64,000 bases of DNA from Sphingomonadales bacterium (GTDB taxonomy: Bacteria > Pseudomonadota > Alphaproteobacteria > Sphingomonadales > Govanellaceae). The notes beneath the pieces are model-generated. The model was given only the letters and a program-made list of their open reading frames with translations, made no database searches and was not told the origin of the DNA. Location: positions 1-64,000 of the forward strand of contig JACFMS010000011.1 in assembly GCA_019455285.1 (NCBI GenBank). The letters are read 5' to 3'. Shown here one piece after another: positions 1-9,323 of the stretch (positions within the stretch are counted from its first letter, which is position 1; every line of letters begins with the position of its first letter). Position numbers and translations under genes: made by a program.

Positions 1-14
1 CTCATAAATCTTCT

Positions 15-3000
15 CTATGAAAGGCGGCGTCGTACCTCACGAATGGCTTGGAAGCGCGCACGGAATTCGGTGTTCTCCTGCATGGAAAGTGCATCAATTA
101 CACTCTTAGTTTTATAGGAAATACGTGTAGGCATCCACATTCGACCATTACCATCGAGCACAAACACCAAACTACGGTGCGTAAAAGCGTTTGTATCGCC
201 TGCTTTACGCTCAGCTTTGTCACGAAAATATTTCTGTGCCTTCACATTGAAGACTATTGACTTCTGCTCATTCTTCAATAGCGATAAAAGCTGCTGTTGT
301 GGAATATAAATACGTTCTCCGTTGTGGTCCCAGCGATGCTCTCTATATCCAGTTTCTACTCCCCAAGCTTCAGAGACTGCTATCAATTTATTACCACTGA
401 ACCACCTACGGGGAATCTTGTCGCCAGGCAGTATATCATATTTTTCTCGAAGCCAATCTGCAAGCATAGGTCTTCGCATAGCAGTTGAGCACGCATAGGG
501 ATCGTGTCTATCAATCTGCCGATCAGAGTTTTCGACAGAGTCAATCCACGCACGGACGCTATGGCCATTGACACCAAAATGTCTTTCCACATCGTTAGCA
601 TTATGGGGAAGCCAACGAAAGAATTTCTCATCAGTCAGCAGTGTCAAAGCTGTAACTTCAGCGTCTCTGCGATCAGCCAAGATTGTTTGTACTATCAACG
701 TCACATCATCAGGCAATAACCAGCTTCCAGACACTACAATCTGTTCGGCAGATGCTACACCGCCTTGAAGACCAAAAAACTGTGCTAATAGGCGGTAATC
801 TTCAGGGTCAGTCTTTCTGAGATCAATCTTAGGCATCGGGAGCTTAACCGAAACATCCAAAGGAAAGAGGTCTGTAGCGTCAGCTAGCCAAAGCCCATCA
901 AGACGTGACAATGTGTAGCTTTGTAGAAAATGTATCCAAGCATCGCCGCCCCAGCGGCGGTCTACTATGGGATGTGAGGCAAGCATCTCTCCAGCCGTTA
1001 GCATAAGTGCATGCCATCCAAGATAGCCTCCATAGCGATCTTGTTCAGGAGTATAACCCGATGACCAAGAGTCCTCGCGATAATCTTCGTTACTGCTCCT
1101 AGGGCAATCATACATTCCTTGGACCGAGGAATCCCAGTCCCGGACCCAACGTGTAATTGTGTCGTTGATCTCCCATCCAGAACAATTAAAGACGTCCGAT
1201 AATCGGTTTATTTGATTTTTGTAAAAATCGTAGTCTAGATGAAACTGATTTTTGGGCTCTGGCGAACCTTCCGGTCGATTCTGCCAAAACTCTTTAGCTG
1301 TACTTTCTCTCTGTTGACGCGGAAACGGCGAATGGTTTACCAATTTGACCTTTTCAAGGAGGTCTTTGCCATCTACATCATTCAGCAATGGAATAAGCGA
1401 CTGCAAAGCGTCTGCCGCGAATGCACACATCACGATATGCGGAAACGACTCATTGAATGCCACTCGCTCTAATAAAGGCCGAAAGGGTAAGATATCTTTG
1501 GCGTGATCTTTGGCCACACGAGCGAGCGCTATCAGCAACCAGAGTTGAGCATGAAAATGATAAAACGGAAATTTGCCATCGCTATATGGCAAAGCAGTCT
1601 GTTTATCGAAGTGGGCCACGATCTTTACCAAAACGTCGAATCTATTGACATCTGCTAATCGGCGAACTGCATGTGCAGCTCGCCACCGCATAGCAGCTTT
1701 CATATGCCCAAGTCGCGACCAAATCAGTCCGGCTATAACTTCACCCGGCTCATCGTTTACGATAAAGCTATTTTTCCATGGTCCATCGCCTACTTCGTCG
1801 GGAAGTGTAGCGCCCGTCAACGACAGAAATCTTTTGAGACCATCAGCGAGTGCGCCCGGAGTAGCGATCGGTGCAACTTTTGCTGCTAGAAGCAACCAGG
1901 AGTCACCGTTGACTTCCGTTGCTATAGCTCTGAGAGACATTATAACACGTCCGATGATCTCGGACCGATTGCCACCGAATATCCCTATCAATTTCTGCCA
2001 GATAGCTGACGCTTCCCAAGAGTGCCCGACCAATTCCTGGGCGTGTTTATTCGCAAGTACTAATGCGAGTGTCGGTAACGAATCGCGCATCGCAGCAGAT
2101 CGATCTGACCATGCCGGCAAGTAATCATCCAATGCTCGCAATTTTTCAGAAAGTTTTGGGACACTTGAATGGACCACCGCCTTCACAAAATTTAACCGTT
2201 CAGTCGGCGTCGATGCTTGTCCTGCTAACCGCAATAATGTGCGCTCAGGCCACCGATGTCCGGACTGATCGACACCTTCCTGCTCGATTGCAGCATCAAT
2301 TGCATTAGGATCAGCAAGATTAACGTCACCTACCTGCGGCTCATATTCCTTCATGGGTGACGGCACCCCTGTATCTTGTGCTCCTTTAAGCTCAGCCAAA
2401 GCGTTGATTCTCGCAAGCGCCGGCGATTCCTGACAAAGGTGGGCCTGTGCAAGCACTAGCAAGTCCAAGACCGTCTCTTTCCATGGTGAAAGCTGATCCG
2501 CCCTATCGAGTTCGATAAGAATAATATCAAAAAGCCACTCGTGTTGTCTTGGAGGCAAATGCGCTAGAGCAGCCTTCACAAAGGCAGGATAGCGCCAAGT
2601 TAAGCTTTCGCTTGGAGCGGCCAAGCCAAACGCACAAACTCCCAAGTCAGGCGGCATTTTCCCGGATGATATTAGGATTGTCAGAACTGGACCGAGCGAT
2701 AGATCAAGTTGCGCCTTGCCGCGATCATCAAGTCTAGCCAAATTTGCCAGTGTCGCAGCACCCGAAACAGGGACCATTGCTAGGCCATATTCGATCCATG
2801 GAAATCTAGAGGCCTCCGACTGATTGAGTTCCAATATACGGGCGAGATCATGACCAACAGAACCAGGTAGAGGGGGACCATTATATTGACTAGCCAGCTC
2901 TAAGAGGTGGTTCGTGCGATCAAAGTCATTTGAGCCAATTGCGTCCGCTAAGTCGAGTGCTCGTCGGAAATAAGCCGCAGCCTCTTCTGCATCAACACGC

Positions 3001-6000
3001 CATACGGCTCGGGCGAGATCTCCATAGGCGGATATGCGCAACGAGGTATCGGTATCGAGTAGAATCAACTTTTCTATATATGCTGCTAACTCCAGTGTAG
3101 CGTCTTGACATGCAGGAATTCGTGACAGCCGCATAGTGATCGCTGTAAGTTGTATCGTAGACATTCCGGGAGTTGATTTCAGCCAGACGACCATCTTCCT
3201 CGAAACTTCTCTGTCAATAGTGCCTACCACATCAGCTATGGCAAAAAGGGATAAGAAACCAACCCGGGCGATATATGCCTTACCGTCCCGATAGGGATAA
3301 TTGGATACTCTTTCGACATCGCCCTCTAGTGCATTCAACGCGGATATAGCGGCTTCTGATCGAGTTGTACCATTCGGCAACGACAATAGCGGTATCAGCC
3401 GCCCTGCCATCACGACAAGAGGTTCGATCCGATATTGTATCGCACGTTTAATATTCGTACGTTTTTCATAGTCGATTTTCTTTCCCTTCCGGGACTTCTT
3501 CTTTCGTTTAGATGAAATAGGCTGCTCAGCTAAGAAATTATCTATATACTGTTTAAATGCTTTCGGTCCGCGCGCCTGAACGCTATCAGGCACGAGTTCT
3601 ATCAACTCACGTGGCGCGAGATCTCGAAGTGTTGGTGGTGTTCCGCGCAATGAGGCTCGAATGCCCGCCAATATAACCGCCCTCTCATTGTCACGATCGG
3701 CCGGCCAATAGCTCGAGAAGTCATATATGCTCGGAGGGGTAAAAACGTCTTTTTCGAGTATGATACGTGCTTCGCGTCGCATTCCGAGACTCGTCGCACG
3801 CGCAGCAGCGGCAAGGATAGCCAACTTTGGAGTATCTCCCGATTGTTTTGCTGCCTCTGCATCTACCAATCGTTCAATGAGCTTGCGGTCGTGAATTGGA
3901 TCGCCGATAGAGTAATCCAGAGCTGCTAGACACAACGCACGCGATACAGGGCGACAATTGCGAATCTTCCGATGTATGCAATCTAATGCCGTCCGATCTG
4001 AGGAAAGTATTGCTTGGCGTTCCAATAGATCGAGTAGGTCACAGAACTTTTGATAGGCCTCCCCTTCATTACGGCGGCCGAAGAACTGGGCGACGCGCCT
4101 ATCGTTACCAGCGAGCATTTCGACATAGGTGAAGCCGATGTCGTCCCAGGCAGTCGAAACTTGACTAGCCGTTAACATCGGGTGCTGCGTCTGCTTGACT
4201 GACCAATTATACCAGTCAATTGCCCGGCGGGCATTCCGACGAGCTTCATCAAAATCGTCAGAGAAGATATATGCAATTGCAAGTGCAGCATGACGCCCGC
4301 CGGGCCAACCAGCCTTTGTTGCAAACAAACGCCGCAGCGCCTCACTATCTTTGGCAACTGCCACAAGATCGGGATATTCATACAAGAAGCGATCCGACCG
4401 TTCATGTCCGGCTGCCACAATGGAGACCTCCAGTAGAAGCCTGATAAGGTCATCGTGCCTATGGCTGCGTGCGCAGGCCTCGAGCGCGGAGGTGATTCGC
4501 GCCAGCCGGATATCGCGTTGACTTACCTTACTTGCGCCAGTCGGAACACGCTCATCAAACGCTAGTTCAACAAGCTTGTCTGTATAGTTAAGGCCCATCA
4601 GCACCGCGGGAAAGGCTCTAGCGGCGTAATTCGATAAGGACTGGCGTTTGTCGAGTTCCGAGATAATCCGCTCGTGACTTGCATGATTCTTGCTCGTCAT
4701 GCTGCGGATCAGTGTCTCAGTTGGCTCGTCGCGAAACATAAGACCGTACGGAGTTCGTTCGAGCAGCGGAGCAAGGTCGGCTGCAAAGCTTTCCACCTGT
4801 GCCTGCGGAATATTGTGGGCGACCGCTAGTTCCTCAATCGGCACGGGCGGGGGCAAAATCGATAGACCTGACAGCAGGATATCGATATCAACGTTGGTCG
4901 TCCCCCTGGACCGTGCTGCCTTGCGTGTATCTTCAATGCGCTTCTTCAGTAGGGCGTCTAACACCTCGATGGGCGACGCTTCCTGCTCAGACGAAGCCAA
5001 TCCGACATCATAGGGACGCCCCGTTATTAGAAGCGTATCGAGACAGCGCGGATTTCTCCCCGAGCGAGCTCCCAGCACTGAGATTTCAACGGGAGTTGCG
5101 GTCGGATCACGGGCGAGAATAAGTGCTTTGGCCTCTTCTGGTGAAAATGGTGGTACGGCTAATACCCGGTGCTCGGCCCCACCAACAGCGAGCTGCAGAC
5201 GCTCTGTTCGACACGAGCAAATGAGAGTGACGCCGTCGATCGGATCGACCGATAGACTCTGTAGTAGGAGATGTGCGAAGGATAATGACCCCGTGTCAGC
5301 GGCGGCCATCGCTGCGTGATCGATCGCATCGAGAATGAGAACGACACGAGCACCTTCGGCCTTCCGGCGCGTAGTTGTAACTGCTTGCTGGAGCCGTCCC
5401 CGAAAAGCACGCATCAGGCTGGTTATGTCGTTAATGGGCAGTAAGATGTCGCAGAGGCCCTGGCCAGCTAGCAAGTTCGCGAAATGGATAAGTGTTCTCT
5501 CGGGGCGGTGGCGGCCATCAGCAGGATCACGCCATTTACCAGCACCAAACCCGTCGAAGGTTACGACATGATTGGTGGAGCGAAAGTGCTCTGCAATGCT
5601 TTGCATGAGGACGGTCTTACCCATCCCCCCGGCTGCATGAATAACGAGCGGTAGGCTGTCTGCCCTAGACAAGTCAACGATTTCCGCGACAATCGCCCGA
5701 TCAACCACATGCTCTACTGGCGCGAAGGCATCAGGTACCGGATAAAGGCGAGCTTCGTGATCGACTTCGAGTTCTGCGAGGACTGCAATACGATCTATCC
5801 GATTATCTCCACTACCATCGGGCCCCGCCTTGTTGCGGATGAGATTTCGTAGCTTGAGAAGGCGTTTCTCAGAATCCGGGTCAGTAGCTTCGCTCCAATC
5901 GGCGATGACCTGTCGAACAGACTTCTCTACACGCGATAGAGAACCCCCATTTCCGAACAACATAAGACGTTGAAGAAGCGAGCTTGCTGTAAATGAATAT

Positions 6001-6539
6001 CCCGCTATCGCCTTCTGGATTTGATCCTGTTGAATAGCAACATCATTATCACCACTCACACCAGAAATGAGCGCCTCGACCGCTGTGTATAGATTTGGAT
6101 GTATCGGCCGATTGGTAGAGAATTCGTAGCTGATCACCGCTTCGGTATACGCGTCACCATGTCGCTGGCGGAACTGGAAATCTGTCTGAGCGAATTTTTT
6201 GAGCGTTTTTGCCAAATCGGCAGCACGAAGTGGGACTTCGGCACTTGCGATCGAATATTTAAACTGAACAACTTCAATACGGGTGGCATGGGAGGCCTCA
6301 TGACTACCGTAATATCTTACGAGGTCAGCAATCTCGGTAGCACTTGTACTTAGTCCCAATTCATCTTCTACTGCAAACCCCTCGAGCGTAATGGCGGTTA
6401 GAGACGTAGAAGGGGGCAAAAGTTCAAGAGCTGACCTCGCTGCCCATGCCTCATGATAGGCATGTCCAGCCTTTGAAGCTCGAATCTTGTCAATTCCATG
6501 CTTCTCCCCAAAACCTTCGTGTCCTTCTGCATCGTCCAT
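15..6539 (-). CDS. Giant STAND NTPase with nuclease-like N-terminus (putative anti-phage sensor-effector)
   Basis: This 2174-residue protein has three visible parts. Residues about 20-150 resemble the Cap4/DUF4297 type of PD-(D/E)xK nuclease, with an acidic strand (TLEGFAVEDE, 51-60) followed by VVQFKYS (90-96), a QxK-type catalytic motif. Residues about 280-520 form an NTPase core with Walker A GGMGKT (304-309) and Walker B VVLILDAID (399-407). The remaining 1600 residues are helical and repeat-like, with a lysine-rich run near residue 1010. This is the layout of Avs-type STAND defence proteins, where the C-terminal array senses a phage protein and the nuclease is the effector. It stands alone at the left edge and is more AT-rich than the trb genes, which suggests separate acquisition. 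I cannot assign it to a numbered Avs type. Confidence 0.7.
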   Translation of the reverse strand: MDDAEGHEGFGEKHGIDKIRASKAGHAYHEAWAARSALELLPPSTSLTAITLEGFAVEDELGLSTSATEIADLVRYYGSHEASHATRIEVVQFKYSIASAEVPLRAADLAKTLKKFAQTDFQFRQRHGDAYTEAVISYEFSTNRPIHPNLYTAVEALISGVSGDNDVAIQQDQIQKAIAGYSFTASSLLQRLMLFGNGGSLSRVEKSVRQVIADWSEATDPDSEKRLLKLRNLIRNKAGPDGSGDNRIDRIAVLAELEVDHEARLYPVPDAFAPVEHVVDRAIVAEIVDLSRADSLPLVIHAAGGMGKTVLMQSIAEHFRSTNHVVTFDGFGAGKWRDPADGRHRPERTLIHFANLLAGQGLCDILLPINDITSLMRAFRGRLQQAVTTTRRKAEGARVVLILDAIDHAAMAAADTGSLSFAHLLLQSLSVDPIDGVTLICSCRTERLQLAVGGAEHRVLAVPPFSPEEAKALILARDPTATPVEISVLGARSGRNPRCLDTLLITGRPYDVGLASSEQEASPIEVLDALLKKRIEDTRKAARSRGTTNVDIDILLSGLSILPPPVPIEELAVAHNIPQAQVESFAADLAPLLERTPYGLMFRDEPTETLIRSMTSKNHASHERIISELDKRQSLSNYAARAFPAVLMGLNYTDKLVELAFDERVPTGASKVSQRDIRLARITSALEACARSHRHDDLIRLLLEVSIVAAGHERSDRFLYEYPDLVAVAKDSEALRRLFATKAGWPGGRHAALAIAYIFSDDFDEARRNARRAIDWYNWSVKQTQHPMLTASQVSTAWDDIGFTYVEMLAGNDRRVAQFFGRRNEGEAYQKFCDLLDLLERQAILSSDRTALDCIHRKIRNCRPVSRALCLAALDYSIGDPIHDRKLIERLVDAEAAKQSGDTPKLAILAAAARATSLGMRREARIILEKDVFTPPSIYDFSSYWPADRDNERAVILAGIRASLRGTPPTLRDLAPRELIELVPDSVQARGPKAFKQYIDNFLAEQPISSKRKKKSRKGKKIDYEKRTNIKRAIQYRIEPLVVMAGRLIPLLSLPNGTTRSEAAISALNALEGDVERVSNYPYRDGKAYIARVGFLSLFAIADVVGTIDREVSRKMVVWLKSTPGMSTIQLTAITMRLSRIPACQDATLELAAYIEKLILLDTDTSLRISAYGDLARAVWRVDAEEAAAYFRRALDLADAIGSNDFDRTNHLLELASQYNGPPLPGSVGHDLARILELNQSEASRFPWIEYGLAMVPVSGAATLANLARLDDRGKAQLDLSLGPVLTILISSGKMPPDLGVCAFGLAAPSESLTWRYPAFVKAALAHLPPRQHEWLFDIILIELDRADQLSPWKETVLDLLVLAQAHLCQESPALARINALAELKGAQDTGVPSPMKEYEPQVGDVNLADPNAIDAAIEQEGVDQSGHRWPERTLLRLAGQASTPTERLNFVKAVVHSSVPKLSEKLRALDDYLPAWSDRSAAMRDSLPTLALVLANKHAQELVGHSWEASAIWQKLIGIFGGNRSEIIGRVIMSLRAIATEVNGDSWLLLAAKVAPIATPGALADGLKRFLSLTGATLPDEVGDGPWKNSFIVNDEPGEVIAGLIWSRLGHMKAAMRWRAAHAVRRLADVNRFDVLVKIVAHFDKQTALPYSDGKFPFYHFHAQLWLLIALARVAKDHAKDILPFRPLLERVAFNESFPHIVMCAFAADALQSLIPLLNDVDGKDLLEKVKLVNHSPFPRQQRESTAKEFWQNRPEGSPEPKNQFHLDYDFYKNQINRLSDVFNCSGWEINDTITRWVRDWDSSVQGMYDCPRSSNEDYREDSWSSGYTPEQDRYGGYLGWHALMLTAGEMLASHPIVDRRWGGDAWIHFLQSYTLSRLDGLWLADATDLFPLDVSVKLPMPKIDLRKTDPEDYRLLAQFFGLQGGVASAEQIVVSGSWLLPDDVTLIVQTILADRRDAEVTALTLLTDEKFFRWLPHNANDVERHFGVNGHSVRAWIDSVENSDRQIDRHDPYACSTAMRRPMLADWLREKYDILPGDKIPRRWFSGNKLIAVSEAWGVETGYREHRWDHNGERIYIPQQQLLSLLKNEQKSIVFNVKAQKYFRDKAERKAGDTNAFTHRSLVFVLDGNGRMWMPTRISYKTKSVIDALSMQENTEFRARFQAIREVRRRLS

Positions 6540-6773
6540 GAAACCTTCAGTGCCGCTCTCTAAGTTACCTCCAAACTATCATCAGCTAAGCCCTTTCTAA
6601 GAGTGACAACAGCTTTAAATAATACATTAGCAACCGTATGCTTGATTGAGAAGCTACAGCATTCTCTAGCCACTAGTAGACATATACATTCGGGGAGAAG
6701 TTTTACAATTTTATATGTAAAATGTTTTAATCACACCCCTCACAATGGCGGTACAAAACCCTCCGGCTGCCGG

Positions 6774-7613
6774 TCAACCATCCAGTCTGCGGCGGCCTGG
6801 GCCTGGGCGGGCGAGTGTAAATACGGCCCAGGTGTCGTTCTTCAAGAGGGTCAACCAGGAAGAAATATACCCGGCATGATCGGCCCGGGGCCGGGCCGAG
6901 ATCTGTAGGAGCGCGAGGACATTGGCGGCGGAGAGTTCGGCAACGATCTCCTCGGCCGCCAGCTCATGGGACTTGAAGCGACGGGTAAGGTCCCGGTCCA
7001 GACGGTGCTTGGCGCCCGTGGCATGCCCGGCCTCATGGGCATAGACGGCATACATGGCCTCGGCTCTGGTGAAGCTCGAAAATGGCGGCAGGTGGATGAC
7101 GTCGTTGCGGATGTGGTAATAGGCTTCCGATCCGCCGAACCGGGTCTCGATATCGAGATTGGCAAAGAAGGCCTCGGCTCGGGCAATGCGTTCGGTTTCC
7201 GGAAGCTGCGGCAAGGCGGGCGTTTCGTAGCCATCCACCTGGCTCTGGTTGAAGACGGTGTAAACCCGGGCGACCATGGAACGGGCTGACGGTTCGTCGC
7301 CATCTTCGGCCTCATCGGTGTCAAGTTGCTTCCAGAAGATGATGGTGGTGCCCTTCTCGCCCTTGCGGACCTGGGCGCCATGCTCGGCCCAGGCGCGATA
7401 GGTGGCCCACTGGCCGGCGGCATAGCCTCGCTCCGCGGCGGCGGCCCAAAGAAGGAGCGTATTGATGCCGCGGTAGGCTTTCTGCGTGAAGGCATTCATG
7501 GGCCGGCTGATGGGTGTACCGTCATGATGCCAGGGCATGGTGCAGATGGTCTCGCCGGCTTCGATGGCGGTGACGATGGTCTGGGTGACACGGGTATAGA
7601 GATCCTTGGGCAT
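6774..7613 (-). CDS. ardC: ArdC-type antirestriction protein, C-terminus altered by a frame change
   Basis: The protein has the N-terminal ArdC/DUF1738 single-stranded-DNA-binding domain (residues 1-130, with MPWH and KGEKGTTIIFWK) and a C-terminal zinc-peptidase-like domain with an HEAGH motif (about 192-196). ArdC proteins protect incoming conjugative DNA from restriction. The start is supported by AGGGAGA upstream. The last 12 or so residues (ARPGPGRRRLDG) are atypical. The alternative frame from about 6815 down to a stop at 6740-6742 reads AQAQAAADWMVDRQPEG, which is much closer to the usual alanine-rich ArdC ending. A one-base change near 6805-6816 therefore probably swapped the tail. 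The metal site is upstream of the break and intact. Confidence 0.85.
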   Translation of the reverse strand: MPKDLYTRVTQTIVTAIEAGETICTMPWHHDGTPISRPMNAFTQKAYRGINTLLLWAAAAERGYAAGQWATYRAWAEHGAQVRKGEKGTTIIFWKQLDTDEAEDGDEPSARSMVARVYTVFNQSQVDGYETPALPQLPETERIARAEAFFANLDIETRFGGSEAYYHIRNDVIHLPPFSSFTRAEAMYAVYAHEAGHATGAKHRLDRDLTRRFKSHELAAEEIVAELSAANVLALLQISARPRADHAGYISSWLTLLKNDTWAVFTLARPGPGRRRLDG

Positions 7614-7665
7614 GGGGTTGTCTCCCTGAATGAAGGGGGGCGGCCGAAGCCGCCCCCGATGGCGA

Positions 7666-7965
7666 TCAGGCGTTCCAGATCAGGGCGTAGCCGTCCCGGG
7701 TCCGGACCAGCCGGGCGTAGACGGGGCTCGGCATGTGCGGATCGGCGAGCTTGACGTTCAGGTATTCCTGGCCGCTGCCCTTGGCGGTGACGGCCCAGGC
7801 CGCGCCCACCTCGGCGCCATTGGCAGTAATGAGCCGGTAGTCGGGGGCGTCTTCCGAGGCCTTGTCCGGGTTCGGGACGATGTGGACCTTGGCGGTGAAG
7901 AGCCGGGTGGTGATGAGACCGCTGTAGCGGTCGCCCTGCTTCTCGAATTGGCCGATGACGGTCAT
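7666..7965 (-). CDS. DUF736 family protein (first copy)
   Basis: A 99-residue protein matching the DUF736 pattern throughout: IGQFEKQGDRYSGLI at the N-terminus, APDYRL in the middle, VGAAW, and the C-terminal LNVKLADP...YARLV. DUF736 proteins are small, found almost only on conjugative plasmids and ICEs next to trb and ardC genes, and have no established biochemical role. AAGGAGA lies 8 bases before the ATG. It is separated from ardC by 52 bases and preceded by an unusually long structured leader. Confidence 0.88.
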   Translation of the reverse strand: MTVIGQFEKQGDRYSGLITTRLFTAKVHIVPNPDKASEDAPDYRLITANGAEVGAAWAVTAKGSGQEYLNVKLADPHMPSPVYARLVRTRDGYALIWNA

Positions 7966-8661
7966 GATGGTTTCTCCTTCGCGTGATGGAGGCCGCCCCT
8001 TGCGGCCTCTCGGTGGCGAAGGGCGAAGAGCCCCGTCCGGGCGGGATCACACGGCTTTTTTGGGGGACGTAAGCCCCAAGCGCGAGGAATGGCGGGAGCC
8101 AGGGGAACAAAAGCCGTTGAGCCCGGAAGCCCGGCGGGCTCTCACAAAGCCACGGGATCGAGAGGCCATGGGGGTGGGACACGCGACGGAGAACAGCGGC
8201 CGGGGTGGAATGAGGAAGCGGATAGACTGAGACGGTCGGAACAGCCCGGCGTTGACACTTGAAGGTCAGTCCAGCCGGACATGGACATTCTGTGGAAGAA
8301 CAAAGCCCGCCAGAGACGACCGTTTTCAATGGCGGCGGGGATCTGTGAGACCAGTGACCGAGGCCCGCCGAGATCTTAAACCTGAACGGTTGAAGAGATC
8401 CGGCCTGCACACACGAGTACCGATTCAGCTAGCCCGAGACCGGGCGGGTCAAAGACCATTTGGAACCCTGCTCGCCGAAGGGCGGCAAGCCGCCTGCTTT
8501 CAGGAGACAGGCTTCAAGGGACAGGCGGGCCAAGTATCTCACACACCGAGAATACCCACCGATCAAGCGTGCTTGCTTCTGCGCCGGTGACACAAAAAGA
8601 GCGCACCGTCCGGGTGGGACGATGCGCCAAGGTGCCGGAGCCGTGCGGTGGGGGGCGGGGG
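7966..8661. other. Long non-coding gap with several hairpins between two DUF736 genes
   Basis: No convincing gene is present here; the open frames crossing it have no recognisable protein features. The stretch at 8051-8141 is dense in inverted repeats. ACGGCTTTT (8051-8059) pairs perfectly with AAAAGCCGT (8109-8117), enclosing a GGGG/CCCC hairpin (8063-8077). GAGCCC (8119-8124) pairs with GGGCTC (8136-8141). It could be the structured 5' leader of the downstream DUF736 gene on the minus strand, or a small RNA. I see no known riboswitch consensus. Confidence 0.4.
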
Positions 8662-8970
8662 TCAACGGCTCCAGAGGAGGGACCAGGTGCCGGGGGTATT
8701 CGAGGTCTGCACCAGCCGGGCGTGAACCGGTGCCGGCAGGGCGGGATCGTCAATCTTGACGGCAATATAGATACGGGCATCGTCCGTTTTGGACTGCCGC
8801 TGCCAAGCCGCACCGATCTCGCTGTCGCCCGCCAGCAAGCGGTAGTCGGGGGCCGTGTCGTTGGCCTTCGCGTTGCAGGACACGAGAGCGACCTTGAGGT
8901 CCAGGAGGGCGGTGCGGATGGTGCCGGTAAATCCGCTCGTGGTTTCCGTAAAACTGCCGATCACGGCCAT
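8662..8970 (-). CDS. DUF736 family protein (second copy)
   Basis: A 102-residue DUF736 protein (IGSFTETTSGFTGTI, APDYRLLAG, IGAAW, YIAVKIDDP, HARLV). The ATG at 8970 is preferred over an upstream in-frame GTG at 8991 because AGGAG sits 7 bases before it and MAVIGSF is the usual family N-terminus. It lies 49 bases after the DUF2274 gene at the end of the trb operon, so it is probably co-transcribed. It is clearly diverged from the first copy, so this is an old duplication or two separate acquisitions. Confidence 0.87.
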   Translation of the reverse strand: MAVIGSFTETTSGFTGTIRTALLDLKVALVSCNAKANDTAPDYRLLAGDSEIGAAWQRQSKTDDARIYIAVKIDDPALPAPVHARLVQTSNTPGTWSLLWSR

Positions 8971-9019
8971 GACGTTTGCTCCTTTGTTCACGGGATTCCA
9001 TCATTAAGCAGCGCGGCGG

Positions 9020-9322
9020 TCATGGCGGCTCTTCTGTCGTCTCGTCATTGTCGTTAGCAGGTGGTCCCCTGTCCTCCCGTTTGCGCCGCCGGGTTTTGAG
9101 TGCACGCTGGAAGGCACGGTCGGACTGCAGAAAGGCGTCCAGCATGGCCGGCAGCAACTCCCGGAGTAGCCGGGCGTCGCCGTAGGTTTCGGCATAGAGC
9201 TCGGTATAGAGCGTGAGCTCACGGTGCAGGGTTTCTGTGAGGGTCAAGGTTTCCTTGACGGTGGCCTCCCGATGCAGCGGGCCGAGCTTCAGGGCCGTCT
9301 CACGTTTGCGATGTCCGGGCAT
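9020..9322 (-). CDS. DUF2274 family protein of the trb operon
   Basis: A 100-residue, charged, probably cytoplasmic helical protein, following trbI after a single base. DUF2274 proteins are the usual last gene after trbI in this ICE family, with the pattern KLGPLHREATVKETLTLTETLHREL and then LYAETYG and LLPAMLDAFLQSDRAF. Function is unknown; position suggests a role in, or regulation of, the mating apparatus. The C-terminal 25 residues are basic and then acidic and look disordered. Confidence 0.8.
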   Translation of the reverse strand: MPGHRKRETALKLGPLHREATVKETLTLTETLHRELTLYTELYAETYGDARLLRELLPAMLDAFLQSDRAFQRALKTRRRKREDRGPPANDNDETTEEPP

Positions 9323-9323
9323 G

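Noticed and set aside
8252-8590. A 112-codon plus-strand frame between the DUF736 genes
   Set aside because: Arginine-rich, no family resemblance, overlaps several equally long frames in other phases; typical of GC-rich non-coding DNA.
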